Below, piece after piece: positions 42,334 through 53,801 of a stretch of DNA of 64,000 bases. Each line of letters opens with the position of its first letter. The first letter of the stretch is position 1. Both the position numbers and the translations under genes were made by a program. Origin of the DNA: Pseudomonas pharyngis (GTDB lineage: Bacteria; Pseudomonadota; Gammaproteobacteria; Pseudomonadales; Pseudomonadaceae). The notes beneath the pieces are model-generated. The model was given only the letters and a program-made list of their open reading frames with translations. It was not told the origin of the DNA and did not search any database. The stretch lies in assembly GCF_021602345.1 (NCBI RefSeq), contig NZ_BQID01000012.1, positions 62,001-126,000 on the forward strand, written 5' to 3'.

Positions 42334-43641
42334 ATGGTTAATCACTCCATGCAATCGTCTTCCCGAAACTCCCGTCGCTGGCTGCTGAGCCTGCTTGTCC
42401 TGCTGGTCATTGCCGGTCTGTGCTGGAAATTCTGGCCCGCTGGTTCGGCCCACAAGGAGGGAGGCGAGAAGGCGCAGGCCGGCCATACCGGCCGTTCGGG
42501 GATGATGCGTCCGGGCTTCGGCGGCGCGGCGGGGCCGATTCCGGTGCGCGTGGCGCCGGCGGTCACCGGGGACTTCCCGCTGTACTACAAGGCCCTGGGC
42601 ACGGTCACGGCGCTCAACACCATCAATGTGCGCAGCCGGGTCGGCGGCGAACTGGTGAAGATTTATTTCGAGGAAGGGCAGATGGTCAAGGCCGGCGACC
42701 TGTTGGCGGAGATCGACCCGCGCCCCTACCAGAACGCCTTGCTCCAGGCTGAAGGCACCTTGCTGCAGAACCAGGCGCAATTGAAAAACGCTCAGGTCGA
42801 CGTCGAACGCTATCGCGGCCTGTACAAGGAAGACAGCATCGCCAAGCAGACACTGGACACCGCCGAAGCGCTGGTCGGCCAATACCTCGGCACCGTGAAA
42901 ACCAATCAGGCGGCGGTCAACGACGCCAAGCTCAATCTCGAATTCACCAAGATCCGCGCACCGATTGCCGGTCGCGTCGGCCTGCGTCAGCTCGACGTCG
43001 GCAACCTCGTGGCGGCCAACGACACGACCTCCCTGGCGGTCATCACCCAGACCCAACCGATCAGCGTCGCCTTCACCCTGCCGGAAAACAGCCTGGAAAC
43101 CGTGCTCGCCCGCTACCGCAGCGGCGCCAAACTGCCGGCCGAGGCCTGGGATCGTGGCGATACCAAACTGCAGGCCACCGGTGTGCTGCAAAGTCTCGAC
43201 AACCAGATCGACGTGACCACCGGCACCCTTAAATTCAAGGCGCGCTACGAGAACCGCGATCAGTCGCTGTTCCCCAACCAGTTCGTCAACGTTCACCTGC
43301 TGGCCGACACGTTGAAAGGTGTGGTGCTGGCTCCGTCGGCTGCCATCCAGTTCGGCACCAACGGCACCTTCGTTTACGCGCTGGACGGCGACAAGAAAGT
43401 CACCATCCGCCAATTGAAGATCGGTGCCAGCGACGGCGAAAACACGGTAGTCACCGAAGGTCTGGCCGCCGGCGACCGGGTGGTGCTGGAAGGCACCGAC
43501 CGTCTGAAGGAAGGCAGCGAAGTGGAAGTGGTCAACGACAGCAAGGATGTGCCGACCACTCCGACCGAGCACCTGCAAGGCAAGTCAGCCGCCACCGCGC
43601 CTGACGCCGCCGTCACTGACAAGGCCAAGAAGGGCGCATGA
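42334..43641 (+). CDS. muxA: RND efflux membrane fusion protein MuxA (MdtA-like)
   Basis: The 435-residue periplasmic adaptor has an N-terminal anchor ([18 protein letters not shown]), the lipoyl-like/hairpin region ([20 protein letters not shown], then [18 protein letters not shown]) and barrel segments ([39 protein letters not shown]). It links the inner-membrane pumps MuxB/MuxC to the OpmB-like outer channel. Its stop overlaps the MuxB ATG by 4 bp. Such heteromeric pumps export novobiocin, macrolides and other compounds in P. aeruginosa. Start ATG 42334; ATG 42349 is an alternative. Confidence 0.92.
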   Translation: MVNHSMQSSSRNSRRWLLSLLVLLVIAGLCWKFWPAGSAHKEGGEKAQAGHTGRSGMMRPGFGGAAGPIPVRVAPAVTGDFPLYYKALGTVTALNTINVRSRVGGELVKIYFEEGQMVKAGDLLAEIDPRPYQNALLQAEGTLLQNQAQLKNAQVDVERYRGLYKEDSIAKQTLDTAEALVGQYLGTVKTNQAAVNDAKLNLEFTKIRAPIAGRVGLRQLDVGNLVAANDTTSLAVITQTQPISVAFTLPENSLETVLARYRSGAKLPAEAWDRGDTKLQATGVLQSLDNQIDVTTGTLKFKARYENRDQSLFPNQFVNVHLLADTLKGVVLAPSAAIQFGTNGTFVYALDGDKKVTIRQLKIGASDGENTVVTEGLAAGDRVVLEGTDRLKEGSEVEVVNDSKDVPTTPTEHLQGKSAATAPDAAVTDKAKKGA

Positions 43642-46600
43642 ACATTTCGCGTCTGTTCATCCTTCGCCCGGTCGCCACCACGCTGAGCATGCTGGCCATC
43701 GTGCTGGCCGGTCTGATCGCCTATCGCCTGCTGCCGGTTTCGGCTCTGCCGCAGGTGGATTACCCGACCATCCGCGTCATGACCCTTTATCCGGGCGCCA
43801 GTCCGGACGTGATGACCAGTGCCGTCACCGCGCCGCTTGAGCGCCAGTTCGGGCAGATGCCGGGCCTGACGCAAATGGCCTCGACCAGTTCCGGCGGTGC
43901 CTCGGTGCTGACCCTGCGGTTCAGCCTCGACATCAACATGGACGTCGCCGAACAGCAGGTGCAGGCCGCGATCAACGCCGCGACCAACCTGTTGCCGACC
44001 GACTTGCCCGCGCCGCCGGTGTACAACAAGGTCAACCCGGCGGACACCCCGGTGCTGACCCTGGCCATCACCTCGAAAACCATGCTGCTGCCCAAACTCA
44101 ATGACCTGGTCGACACGCGCATGGCGCAGAAGATCGCCCAGATCAGCGGCGTCGGCATGGTCAGCATTGCCGGCGGCCAGCGTCAGGCGGTACGGATCAA
44201 GGTCAACCCTGAGGCGCTCGCGGCCAACGGCCTGAACCTGTCGGACGTGCGCACGCTGATCAGTGCGTCCAACGTCAACCAGCCCAAGGGCAACTTCGAC
44301 GGCCCGACCCGGGTGTCGATGCTCGACGCCAATGACCAACTGACGTCGCCCAAGGATTACGCCAACCTGATCCTGGCCTATGCTAACGGCGCACCGCTGC
44401 GGCTCAAGGATGTCGCGCAGATTGTCGACGGCGCCGAGAACGAGCGTCTGGCGGCGTGGGCCAACCAGAACCAGGCCGTTCTGTTGAACATTCAGCGTCA
44501 GCCGGGCGCCAACGTGATCGAGGTGGTTGACCGGATCAAGGCGCTGCTGCCGAGCATCACCGACAACCTGCCGGCCGGTCTCGACGTCGTCGTGCTGACC
44601 GACCGCACCCAGACCATCCGCGCTTCCGTCACCGACGTGCAACATGAATTGCTGATCGCCATCGCACTGGTAGTGATGGTGACGTTCCTGTTCCTACGGC
44701 GTGCCAGTGCGACCATCATTCCGTCGGTGGCCGTGCCGCTGTCGCTGATCGGTACGTTCGGCGTGATGTACCTCGCCGGCTTCTCGGTCAACAACCTGAC
44801 GCTGATGGCACTGACCATCGCCACCGGTTTCGTGGTCGACGATGCGATCGTGATGCTGGAAAACATCGCGCGTTTCATCGAGGAGGGCGACAGCCCGATG
44901 CAGGCGGCGCTCAAGGGCGCGAAACAGATCGGTTTCACCCTGATTTCCCTGACCCTGTCGCTGATCGCGGTACTGATTCCGTTGCTGTTCATGGCCGACG
45001 TCGTGGGGCGGTTGTTCCGCGAATTCGCCATCACCCTGGCGGTGGCGATCCTGATTTCCCTGGTGGTCTCGCTGACCCTGACGCCGATGATGTGCGCGCG
45101 TCTGCTCAAGCGTGAGCCGGAAGCACATGAGCAGGGCCGTTTCTACCGTGCCAGTGGCGCGTTCATCGACTGGATGATTGCCGCTTACGGGCGCAAGTTG
45201 CAGTGGGTGCTCAAGCACCAGCCGCTGACCCTGCTGGTGGCCATCGGCACGCTGGCCCTCACCGTGTTCCTTTATATGGTGGTGCCCAAGGGCTTCTTCC
45301 CGGTGCAGGACACCGGGGTGATCCAGGGCATTTCCGAAGCACCGCAGTCGATTTCTTTCGCGGCGATGGGCGAGCGTCAGCAGGCGCTGGCCAAGGTGAT
45401 TCTGGAAGATCCGGCGGTGGAAAGCCTGTCGTCCTACATCGGGGTCGACGGTGACAACGCCACGCTCAACAGCGGCCGGCTGCTGATCAACCTCAAGCCC
45501 CATGGCCAGCGTGATCTGACCGCTACCGAAGTGATTGCCCGCCTGCAGCCGCAGCTGGACAAGCTTGTGGGCATCCGTCTGTTCATGCAGCCGGTGCAGG
45601 ACCTGACCATCGAAGACCGCGTCAGCCGCACCCAGTATCAGTTCAGCATGTCGTCGCCGGATTCCGAATTGCTCAGTCAGTGGAGCGGCCGCCTGGTCGA
45701 AGCACTGGCCCAGCGCCCGGAGCTGACCGACGTCGCCAGTGACTTGCAGGACAAGGGTTTGCAGGTGTTCCTGGTGATCGACCGCGACGCCGCTTCACGG
45801 CTGGGCGTGTCGGTGTCGAATATCACCGATGCGCTGTACGACGCGTTCGGCCAGCGGCAGATCTCGACCATCTACACCCAGGCCAGCCAGTACCGCGTGG
45901 TGCTGCAGGCTCAGGCCGGAGAGAGGATCGGCCCGCAGGCGCTGGATCAGATTCACGTCAAGACCACCGATGGTGGTCAGGTGCGGTTGTCGAGTCTGGC
46001 CCATGTCGAGGAGCGGCAGGCGCAACTGGCGATTACCCACATCGGCCAATTCCCGGCGGTGATGATGTCATTCAACCTCGCACCGGGCGTGGCGCTGGGG
46101 CATGCGGTGGACATCATCGAACAGGTGCAGAAGGACATCGGCATGCCGATCGGCGTGCAGACCCAGTTCCAGGGCGCCGCCGAAGCGTTCCAGGCGTCGT
46201 TGTCGAGCACCTTGCTGCTGATTCTGGCGGCGGTGGTGACCATGTACATCGTGCTCGGCGTGCTCTACGAGAGCTACATTCACCCGATCACCATTCTGTC
46301 GACCTTGCCGTCGGCGGCGGTTGGGGCGTTGCTGGCGTTGCTGCTCAGTGGCAATGATCTGGGGATGATCGCGATCATCGGCATCATTCTGCTGATCGGT
46401 ATCGTGAAGAAGAACGCGATCATGATGATCGACTTCGCCCTCGACGCCGAACGCACCCAGGGCATGGCGCCGGAGCAGGCGATCTATCAGGCGGCGCTGT
46501 TGCGCTTCCGGCCGATTCTGATGACGACGCTGGCGGCGCTGTTCGGTGCGGTGCCGCTGATGCTGGCTACCGGTTCCGGCGCTGAGTTGCGTCAACCGCT

Positions 46601-46742
46601 GGGGCTGGTGATGGTCGGCGGGTTGCTGGTGAGTCAGGTGCTGACGCTGTTCACCACCCCGGTGATCTACCTGTACTTCGATCGTCTCGGCCGGCGCTGG
46701 GGCCGTGCTCCTTCGGCCGTGGAGCCGGTGGAACAGCCATGA
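43638..46742 (+). CDS. muxB: RND efflux permease MuxB (MdtB-like)
   Basis: The 1034-residue HAE1-family RND pump subunit has twelve membrane helices and two large periplasmic loops. The N-terminal signature is [20 protein letters not shown]. The proton-relay Asp pair is in [20 protein letters not shown] of helix 4. The late [19 protein letters not shown] block is also standard. It pairs with MuxC as a heterotrimeric pump, as MdtB does with MdtC. It overlaps both neighbours by 4 bp, showing one polycistronic unit. No damaging change is seen. Confidence 0.95.
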   Translation: MNISRLFILRPVATTLSMLAIVLAGLIAYRLLPVSALPQVDYPTIRVMTLYPGASPDVMTSAVTAPLERQFGQMPGLTQMASTSSGGASVLTLRFSLDINMDVAEQQVQAAINAATNLLPTDLPAPPVYNKVNPADTPVLTLAITSKTMLLPKLNDLVDTRMAQKIAQISGVGMVSIAGGQRQAVRIKVNPEALAANGLNLSDVRTLISASNVNQPKGNFDGPTRVSMLDANDQLTSPKDYANLILAYANGAPLRLKDVAQIVDGAENERLAAWANQNQAVLLNIQRQPGANVIEVVDRIKALLPSITDNLPAGLDVVVLTDRTQTIRASVTDVQHELLIAIALVVMVTFLFLRRASATIIPSVAVPLSLIGTFGVMYLAGFSVNNLTLMALTIATGFVVDDAIVMLENIARFIEEGDSPMQAALKGAKQIGFTLISLTLSLIAVLIPLLFMADVVGRLFREFAITLAVAILISLVVSLTLTPMMCARLLKREPEAHEQGRFYRASGAFIDWMIAAYGRKLQWVLKHQPLTLLVAIGTLALTVFLYMVVPKGFFPVQDTGVIQGISEAPQSISFAAMGERQQALAKVILEDPAVESLSSYIGVDGDNATLNSGRLLINLKPHGQRDLTATEVIARLQPQLDKLVGIRLFMQPVQDLTIEDRVSRTQYQFSMSSPDSELLSQWSGRLVEALAQRPELTDVASDLQDKGLQVFLVIDRDAASRLGVSVSNITDALYDAFGQRQISTIYTQASQYRVVLQAQAGERIGPQALDQIHVKTTDGGQVRLSSLAHVEERQAQLAITHIGQFPAVMMSFNLAPGVALGHAVDIIEQVQKDIGMPIGVQTQFQGAAEAFQASLSSTLLLILAAVVTMYIVLGVLYESYIHPITILSTLPSAAVGALLALLLSGNDLGMIAIIGIILLIGIVKKNAIMMIDFALDAERTQGMAPEQAIYQAALLRFRPILMTTLAALFGAVPLMLATGSGAELRQPLGLVMVGGLLVSQVLTLFTTPVIYLYFDRLGRRWGRAPSAVEPVEQP

Positions 46743-49700
46743 ACCTGTCCGGTCCTTTCATCAAGCGCCCGGTGGCGACCATGCTCCTGAGCCTGGCGAT
46801 CATGCTGCTGGGCGGTGTGAGCTTCGGTCTGCTGCCGGTGTCGCCGCTGCCGCAAATGGACTTCCCGGTGATCGTGGTGCAGGCGAGCCTGCCCGGCGCC
46901 AGTCCGGAAGTCATGGCGTCTACCGTGGCCACGCCGCTGGAGCGCTCGTTCGGCGCCATCGCCGGCGTCAACACCATGAGCAGCCGCTCCAGCCAGGGCT
47001 CGACCCGGGTGATTCTGCAGTTCGACCTCGACCGCGACATCAACGGCGCGGCGCGGGAAGTGCAAGCGGCGATCAACGCCTCGCGCAACCTGCTGCCGAG
47101 CGGGATGCGCAGCATGCCGACCTACAAAAAGGTCAACCCGTCGCAGGCACCGATCATGGTGCTGTCGCTGACCTCGGATGTGCTGGAAAAAGGCCAGCTC
47201 TATGACCTGGCGTCGACCATCCTGTCCCAGAGCCTGTCCCAGGTGCAGGGCGTCGGTGAAGTACAGATCGGCGGCAGCTCTTTGCCGGCGGTGCGCATCG
47301 AACTCGAGCCCCAGGCGCTGAACCAGTACGGCGTGGCACTGGACGATGTGCGCAAGACTATCGCCGAAGCCAATGTGCGCCGGCCCAAGGGCTCGGTCGA
47401 AGACGACCAGCGTCTGTGGCAGATCCAGGCCAACGACCAGTTGGAGAAAGCCAAGGATTACGAATCGCTGATCATCCACTACAACGGCGGGGCGGCCCTG
47501 CGTCTGAAGGACGTGGCCAAGGTCAGCGACGGCGTGGAAGACCGCTACAACAGCGGTTTCTTCAACGATGACGCGGCTGTGCTGCTGGTGATCAACCGCC
47601 AGGCCGGCGCCAACATCATCGAGACGGTCAACGAGATCAAGGCGCAGTTGCCGGCGTTGCAGGCGGTGCTGCCGGCCAGCGTCAAACTGAACCTGGCGAT
47701 GGATCGCTCGCCGGTGATCAAGGCCACGCTGCACGAAGCGGAAATGACCCTGCTGATCGCCGTCGCGCTGGTGATTCTGGTGGTGTTCCTGTTTCTCGGC
47801 AATTTCCGTGCGTCCCTGATTCCGACGTTGGCGGTGCCGGTGTCGCTGGTCGGCACCTTTGCGGTGATGTACCTCTACGGATTCTCGCTGAACAACCTGT
47901 CGCTGATGGCGCTGATTCTCGCCACCGGGCTGGTGGTCGACGATGCCATCGTGGTGCTGGAGAACATTTCCCGGCACATCGACGAAGGCGTCAAACCGAT
48001 GAAGGCCGCGTACCTCGGGGCCAAGGAAGTCGGATTCACCTTGCTGTCGATGAACGTCTCGCTGGTGGCGGTGTTCCTGTCGATCCTGTTCATGGGCGGG
48101 ATCATCGAAAGCCTGTTCCGCGAGTTTTCCATCACCCTGGCCGCGTCCATTGTGGTGTCGCTGGTGGTTTCCCTGACGCTGACCCCGATGCTCTGCGCCC
48201 GCTGGCTCAAACCCCATACGCCGGGGGAGGAAAACCGCCTGCAACGCTGGAGCCGCCGCACCAACGATTGGATGGTCGGCAAATACGCCACCAGCCTCGA
48301 TTGGGTGTTGCGTCATCGGCGCCTGACCTTGCTGAGCCTGATCATCACCGTCGGGGTGAACGTCGCCCTCTATGTGGTGGTGCCGAAAACCTTCATGCCG
48401 CAGCAGGACACCGGCCAGTTGATCGGTTTCGTGCGCGGTGACGACGGTCTGTCGTTCAGCGTGATGCAGCCGAAAATGGAAGTCTTCCGCCGCGCCGTGC
48501 TCAAGGACGAAGCGGTGGAGAGTGTGGCCGGGTTCATTGGTGGCACCAACGGCACCAACAACGCCTTCATGCTGGTACGCCTGAAGCCGATCAAGGAACG
48601 CAACCTGTCGGCGCAGAAAGTCATCGAGCGCCTGCGCAAGGAAATGCCCAAGGTGGCCGGTGCGCAGTTGATGCTGATGGCCGACCAGGACCTGCAATTT
48701 GGCGGCGGCCGCGAGCAGACCACTTCGCAGTACAGCTACATTCTGCAAAGCGGTGATCTGGGTGAGTTGCGCGAGTGGTACCCGAAAGTGGTCACCGCGC
48801 TGCGGGCCTTGCCCGAGCTGACCGCCATCGACGCCCGCGAAGGCGCGGGTGCGCAGCAGGTGACATTGATCGTCGACCGCGATCAGGCCAAACGCCTGGG
48901 CGTGGACATGGAAATGGTCACTGCGGTGCTTAACAACGCCTACAGCCAGCGGCAGATTTCCACGATCTACGACAGCCTCAACCAGTATCAGGTGGTGATG
49001 GAGGTCAATCCGAAATACGCCCAGGACCCGGTGACGCTCAAGCAGGTCCAGGTGATCACCGCCGACGGTGCACGAATTCCGCTGTCGACCTTCGCTCATT
49101 ATGAAAACAGCCTGGAAGACGACCGGGTCAGCCACGAAGGCCAGTTTGCTTCCGAGAGCATTTCCTTCGACATGGCCGAAGGCGTGACGGTGGAGCAGGG
49201 CAGTGCCGCCATCGAACGGGCGATTGCCAAGCTCGGTCTGCCGGAAGACGTGATCGTGAAAATGGCCGGCACCGCCGATGCCTTCGCCGCTACCCAGAAG
49301 AGCCAGCCGTTCATGATCCTCGGTGCGCTGCTGGCGGTGTATCTGGTGCTGGGCGTGCTGTATGAAAGCTACATTCACCCGCTGACGATTCTGTCGACGC
49401 TGCCTTCGGCCGGGGTCGGTGCCTTGCTGTCGATCTATGTGCTGGGCGGCGAGTTCAGCCTGATCTCGCTGCTCGGATTGTTCCTGCTGATCGGCGTGGT
49501 GAAGAAGAACGCGATCCTGATGATCGACCTGGCGCTGCAACTGGAGCGTCATCACGGCATGGCGCCGCTGGAGTCGATCCGCAGCGCCTGTCTGCAACGT
49601 TTGCGGCCGATCCTGATGACCACGCTGGCGGCGATCCTCGGCGCCTTGCCGTTGCTGCTCAGCCGTGCCGAAGGCGCGGAAATGCGCCAGCCGCTGGGCC

Positions 49701-49846
49701 TGACCATCATCGGCGGGCTGATTTTCAGCCAGGTGCTGACCCTTTACACCACGCCTGTGGTTTACCTCTATCTCGACAAGTTGCGCCATCGTTTCAACAA
49801 ATGGCGTGGCGTGCGCACCGATGCCGCTCTGGAAACTCCGCTATGA
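46739..49846 (+). CDS. muxC: RND efflux permease MuxC (MdtC-like)
   Basis: The 1035-residue second RND subunit begins [20 protein letters not shown]. It carries the Asp pair in [20 protein letters not shown] and ends with a cytosolic tail rich in basic residues. [20 protein letters not shown] and [20 protein letters not shown] are family blocks. Together with MuxB it forms the inner-membrane pump. Its ATG overlaps the MuxB stop, and its own stop overlaps the OpmB ATG. A 1040-residue open frame on the opposite strand is a codon-bias shadow. Confidence 0.95.
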   Translation: MNLSGPFIKRPVATMLLSLAIMLLGGVSFGLLPVSPLPQMDFPVIVVQASLPGASPEVMASTVATPLERSFGAIAGVNTMSSRSSQGSTRVILQFDLDRDINGAAREVQAAINASRNLLPSGMRSMPTYKKVNPSQAPIMVLSLTSDVLEKGQLYDLASTILSQSLSQVQGVGEVQIGGSSLPAVRIELEPQALNQYGVALDDVRKTIAEANVRRPKGSVEDDQRLWQIQANDQLEKAKDYESLIIHYNGGAALRLKDVAKVSDGVEDRYNSGFFNDDAAVLLVINRQAGANIIETVNEIKAQLPALQAVLPASVKLNLAMDRSPVIKATLHEAEMTLLIAVALVILVVFLFLGNFRASLIPTLAVPVSLVGTFAVMYLYGFSLNNLSLMALILATGLVVDDAIVVLENISRHIDEGVKPMKAAYLGAKEVGFTLLSMNVSLVAVFLSILFMGGIIESLFREFSITLAASIVVSLVVSLTLTPMLCARWLKPHTPGEENRLQRWSRRTNDWMVGKYATSLDWVLRHRRLTLLSLIITVGVNVALYVVVPKTFMPQQDTGQLIGFVRGDDGLSFSVMQPKMEVFRRAVLKDEAVESVAGFIGGTNGTNNAFMLVRLKPIKERNLSAQKVIERLRKEMPKVAGAQLMLMADQDLQFGGGREQTTSQYSYILQSGDLGELREWYPKVVTALRALPELTAIDAREGAGAQQVTLIVDRDQAKRLGVDMEMVTAVLNNAYSQRQISTIYDSLNQYQVVMEVNPKYAQDPVTLKQVQVITADGARIPLSTFAHYENSLEDDRVSHEGQFASESISFDMAEGVTVEQGSAAIERAIAKLGLPEDVIVKMAGTADAFAATQKSQPFMILGALLAVYLVLGVLYESYIHPLTILSTLPSAGVGALLSIYVLGGEFSLISLLGLFLLIGVVKKNAILMIDLALQLERHHGMAPLESIRSACLQRLRPILMTTLAAILGALPLLLSRAEGAEMRQPLGLTIIGGLIFSQVLTLYTTPVVYLYLDKLRHRFNKWRGVRTDAALETPL

Positions 49847-51312
49847 CTGACCGTTCGCTTATCAATCTGGCCACTGTCCGCGGCTCGCGCCTGCTGAGCC
49901 TGTCTCTGTGCGTGGCGATGCTCAGTGCCTGCGCCGTCGGCCCGGACTACCAGCGCCCGCAGACCGCCGAAATCGCTCAGTACAAGGAAGCCGAAGGCTG
50001 GCGTCAGGCCAACCCGAGCGATTCCCTGGCGCGCGGCGCGTGGTGGGAGCTGTATGGCGACCGCCAGCTCAACCAGCTGATCGAGAAACTCAACAGCTCC
50101 AACCAGACCGTCGCCCAGTCCGAGGCCCAGTACCGTCAGGCCCAGGCCTTGGTGCGCAGCGCGCGCGGCGCGTTTTATCCGAGTATTGATCTGAGTGCCG
50201 GCAAGACCCGTTCCAGTCAGGGTACCGGTAGCAGCAGTTCGAGCCTGAGCAGTTCCTCCAGCGGTATTCGTGACACCTACAACGCGCAACTGGGCGTGAG
50301 TTGGGAAGCGGATGTCTGGGGCAAGTTGCGTCGCGGCCTGGAAGCCAATGAGGCTAGCGCCCAGGCGAGCTATGCCGATCTGGCGGCGATGCGTTTGAGC
50401 CAGCAATCCGAGCTGGTGCAGAACTACCTACAATTGCGGGTGATCGATCAGCAGAAACGCCTGCTCGAATCGACAGTGGCGGCTTACGAGCGCTCGTTGA
50501 AAATGACCATGAACCAGTACAACGCCGGGGTTTCCGGGCGGGACGCGGTGGCGCAGGCGCAGACCCAGCTGAAAACCACCCAGGGCGATCTGGTGGACCT
50601 GATCTGGCAACGGGCGCAGTTCGAAAATGCCATCGCGGTACTGACCGGCCAGCCGCCGGCCGAATTCAATATTGCCGAGACCCAGGACATTCCCAAGCTG
50701 CCGCAAATTCCGCTGAGCCTGCCGTCGCAGTTGCTCGAGCGCCGCCCGGACATCGCCTCGGCGGAGCGCTCGGTGATTGCCGCCAACGCCAACATCGGCG
50801 TGGCCAAGGCCGCGTATTACCCCGACTTCAGCCTGAGCATGAGCGGCGGCTACAGCAGCAGTACCTCGCAGAATCTGATCAGCCTGCCGAACCGCTTCTG
50901 GTCGGTCGGGCCGAAAATGACCCTGCCGCTGTTCGACGGCGGCATCCGCTCGGCCGAAGTCGACCGCACCGAAGCCGTGTACGACCAGACCGTGGCCAAA
51001 TACCGCCAGACCGTGCTCGACGGTTTCCGCGAGGTGGAAAACTACCTGGTGCAGTTGAAGGTGTACGAAGACGAAGCGGTTGTGCGCCAAGAAGCCCTCG
51101 ATGCGGCACGGGATTCGTTGCGTCTGACCGAAAACCAGTACAAGGCCGGGGTGATTGCTTATCTCGATGTGGTGACGGTGCAGGCGACGGCGTTGAGCAA
51201 CGAGCGCAGTGTGTTGAACGTGTTGCAGAGCCGTTTGATCGCCAGCGTGCAGTTGATTGCGGCGCTGGGCGGTGGTTGGGATGGGCAGTTGGAAACCACT
51301 GATAACCGCTAG
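49843..51312 (+). CDS. opmB: Outer-membrane efflux channel OpmB (NodT/OprM family)
   Basis: The 489-residue TolC-like protein has a lipoprotein signal (LSLCVAMLSAC, lipidated Cys in the LSAC lipobox), then the family block CAVGPDYQRP. Two OEP repeats are visible (YNAQLGVSWEADVWGKLRRG, and YYPDFSLSMSGGY with SVGPKMTLPLFDGG). SLPSQLLERRPDIASAERSV is the standard linker. It forms the trimeric outer-membrane duct of the MuxABC pump. The ATG overlaps the MuxC stop by 4 bp, completing a four-gene operon. Confidence 0.94.
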   Translation: MTDRSLINLATVRGSRLLSLSLCVAMLSACAVGPDYQRPQTAEIAQYKEAEGWRQANPSDSLARGAWWELYGDRQLNQLIEKLNSSNQTVAQSEAQYRQAQALVRSARGAFYPSIDLSAGKTRSSQGTGSSSSSLSSSSSGIRDTYNAQLGVSWEADVWGKLRRGLEANEASAQASYADLAAMRLSQQSELVQNYLQLRVIDQQKRLLESTVAAYERSLKMTMNQYNAGVSGRDAVAQAQTQLKTTQGDLVDLIWQRAQFENAIAVLTGQPPAEFNIAETQDIPKLPQIPLSLPSQLLERRPDIASAERSVIAANANIGVAKAAYYPDFSLSMSGGYSSSTSQNLISLPNRFWSVGPKMTLPLFDGGIRSAEVDRTEAVYDQTVAKYRQTVLDGFREVENYLVQLKVYEDEAVVRQEALDAARDSLRLTENQYKAGVIAYLDVVTVQATALSNERSVLNVLQSRLIASVQLIAALGGGWDGQLETTDNR

Positions 51313-51319
51313 CCTGTTG

Positions 51320-51443
51320 ATCGTTCCCACGTCGAGGCGTCGAACCGTCCGCGTGGGAATCCCTCAACGGACGCTCCGCGTTCGGCTTTGGAAGGGACGC
51401 GGAGCGTCCCGGGCTGCATTCCCACGCAGAGCGTGGGAACGAT
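51320..51443. repeat. Intergenic inverted repeat element (CGTTCCCACGC family), copy 2
   Basis: This is the same element as at 26820-26928 but in the opposite orientation. The 28-base right arm at 51416-51443 is identical to 26901-26928, and the central part is its reverse complement with few changes. The left arm carries about 15 extra bases (around 51332-51347, TCGAGGCGTCGAACCG) that interrupt its hairpin. It begins 8 bp after the opmB stop. The rest of the gap to 51634 holds no gene that I can support. Confidence 0.85.
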
Positions 51444-51634
51444 CTGCGGGCGAGGGCGGACGCTCTGTCAAAGCAGCACTCCAGAGCCTTGTCCGACGAT
51501 CAAACAAGCGTTTCATCGGGTTGATGGCCATTTGATTACTTTGTCAGTGCGTTCTTCTGCGCAATCAGTACAATCGGCGCATTTGGCCCCGCGGAGAACG
51601 GACGCAGTACGGCGGGGTGGTCACGAGAATTCCC

Positions 51635-53716
51635 ATGCTCATCGGTAGCTACTCCTTCACGCTGGTTTTCATTTCGCTGTGTGTGGCGATCCTCGCTTCC
51701 TACACCGCGCTCGATCTCACCGGGCGCATTGCCACTGCCAAGGGCCGCGCCGTGCATTTATGGACGGCCGGCGGGGCGTTTGCCATGGGCATCGGCGTCT
51801 GGTCGATGCACTTCATTGGCATGTTGGCGTTCAAGCTGCCGATCAGCCTCGGTTACGACATTTCGATCACGGCGCTTTCATTGCTGATCGCCGTGCTGTC
51901 CTGCGGTTTTGCCCTGTGGCTGGTCAGTCAGCCGAAACTGCCGGCCTGGCAACTGGCCTTTGGCGCGTTGATCATGGGCGCCGGCATCAGCGCCATGCAT
52001 TACACCGGCATGGCCGCGATGCGTATGCAACCGGGTATCGACTACGATCCGACACTGTTCGGCGCTTCGCTGCTGATTGCCGTAGGGGCGTCGGCGGCAG
52101 CGCTGTGGATCGCCTTTCGCCTGCGTCAGCATTCGCCTTACGTGCGGCTGTTTCGGGCCGGGGCGGCGATTGTCATGGGCGTGGCGATTGTCGGCATGCA
52201 CTACACCGGCATGGCGGCGGCGCGGTTTCCCGACGGCAGTTTCTGCGGCGCGGCACTCAGCGGCCTGAACGGCAACGGTCTCGACAATCTGGTACTGATC
52301 ACCACGCTGGCGGTGCTGGCCATCGCGCTGCTGACCTCGATTCTCGACGCGCGCCTCGAAGCCCGCACCGCTGATCTGGCCCATTCGTTGACCGAGGCCA
52401 ACCGTGAGCTCACCCAACTGGCGTTGCACGACACCCTGACCGGCCTGCCCAACCGCATGCTGCTGGATGACCGGATCAATCAGGCGATGAAAAAGGTCAA
52501 CGAGCAGGGCGGCTGTTTTGCGCTGATGTTCATCGATCTGGACGGCTTCAAACCGGTCAACGACGCTTTTGGTCACCACATGGGCGACCAGTTGCTGCGC
52601 GAAGTGGCGGTGCGCCTGCGCGAAGACTTGCGCAGCCTCGACACGCTGGCGCGGATCGGCGGCGATGAGTTTGTCCTGCTGGTGCGCTTGACCGAACCCA
52701 ACGATGCACTGGGTCTGGCGGCGCGTCAGGTCGGCTTGATCGCCCGGTCGTTCCGGGTCGCCGAGCATGAGTTGCAGATTTCCGCCAGCGTCGGCATTGC
52801 CCTGTACCCCGGCAACGGGGAGAGCGCCCAGGAACTGCTGATGAACGCTGACGCCGCGATGTACCACGCCAAGGGCGGCGGCAAGAACGGTTACAGCTTC
52901 TTCGACGTTTCGATGAACAGCAACGCGCGCAAGCAACTGCAATTGCTGCAGGACTTGCGGGCGGCGCTGGAGCATGGCGAGTTCAGCCTGCATTACCAAC
53001 CCAAATTCCATGCGGCCGACGGTCGTCCGGTCGGTGCCGAGGCCTTGTTGCGCTGGGAGCACCCGACCCAGGGCATGCTTATGCCGGACAAGTTCATCGA
53101 TCTGGCGGAGAAGACCGGGCTGATCATTCCGATTGGCGAGTGGGTGCTCAATGAGGCCTGCCGGCAGATGCGCGAGTGGTACGTACTGGGCTACACCGAC
53201 TGGCGAATTGCGGTGAACCTGTCGGCGTTGCAGTTCTGCCATGCAGGGCTGGTAAGCAGCGTGGCCAAGGCCTTGGCCACCCACCATTTACCGGCCAACA
53301 GCCTGACCCTGGAAATCACTGAAACCACCGCCATGAGTGACGCCGATGCGAGCATGACGGTGTTGCAGGAACTGTCCGACATGGGCGTCGATCTGTCCAT
53401 CGACGACTTCGGCACGGGTTATTCGAGCCTGATGTACCTCAAGCGTCTGCCGGCCAACGAGTTGAAGATTGATCGCGGTTTCGTCCGCGATCTGGAACAC
53501 GACAGCGATGACGCGGCCATCGTCTCGGCGATCGTCGCCCTCGGTCAGGCGCTGGGGCTGCGCATCGTGGCTGAAGGCGTTGAAACCGATTCGCAGCAGG
53601 ACTTCCTGACGCAATTGGGCTGCGATTCGCTGCAGGGTTATCTGCTCGGTCACCCGATGCCGGCGGATCGCTTCCTGCAGGACATCGTGCGCGGCAAACC
53701 ATTGGCGGTGAGCTGA
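51635..53716 (+). CDS. MHYT-GGDEF-EAL cyclic-di-GMP enzyme (MucR/NbdA-like)
   Basis: The 693-residue protein has a seven-helix MHYT sensor (about 1-250) with the repeats WSMHFIGM, SAMHYTGM and VGMHYTGM, thought to bind copper or a diatomic gas. A GGDEF domain (about 265-425) has an intact RIGGDEF catalytic loop. An EAL domain (about 440-690) has EALLRWEHP, DDFGTGYSS, LKIDRGFVRDL and EGVET. Both catalytic sites look intact, so it may switch between making and degrading c-di-GMP. MucR (PA1727) and NbdA in P. aeruginosa share the layout. ATG 51635 is chosen over GTG 51617. Confidence 0.93.
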   Translation: MLIGSYSFTLVFISLCVAILASYTALDLTGRIATAKGRAVHLWTAGGAFAMGIGVWSMHFIGMLAFKLPISLGYDISITALSLLIAVLSCGFALWLVSQPKLPAWQLAFGALIMGAGISAMHYTGMAAMRMQPGIDYDPTLFGASLLIAVGASAAALWIAFRLRQHSPYVRLFRAGAAIVMGVAIVGMHYTGMAAARFPDGSFCGAALSGLNGNGLDNLVLITTLAVLAIALLTSILDARLEARTADLAHSLTEANRELTQLALHDTLTGLPNRMLLDDRINQAMKKVNEQGGCFALMFIDLDGFKPVNDAFGHHMGDQLLREVAVRLREDLRSLDTLARIGGDEFVLLVRLTEPNDALGLAARQVGLIARSFRVAEHELQISASVGIALYPGNGESAQELLMNADAAMYHAKGGGKNGYSFFDVSMNSNARKQLQLLQDLRAALEHGEFSLHYQPKFHAADGRPVGAEALLRWEHPTQGMLMPDKFIDLAEKTGLIIPIGEWVLNEACRQMREWYVLGYTDWRIAVNLSALQFCHAGLVSSVAKALATHHLPANSLTLEITETTAMSDADASMTVLQELSDMGVDLSIDDFGTGYSSLMYLKRLPANELKIDRGFVRDLEHDSDDAAIVSAIVALGQALGLRIVAEGVETDSQQDFLTQLGCDSLQGYLLGHPMPADRFLQDIVRGKPLAVS

Positions 53717-53801
53717 GCCGCTAATCGCAGGTCATGCAAAACCCTGCAATGACGGTTATTCTTGCCCCGACTGTTACGTGTGCATCGGGGGAAAGGCCAG
53801 C

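Noticed and set aside
46667-49789. 1040-residue reverse-strand open frame opposite muxC
   Set aside because: It is low-complexity (His/Gln/Arg-rich), has no ribosome binding site and mirrors the codon bias of muxC, which is unmistakably real.
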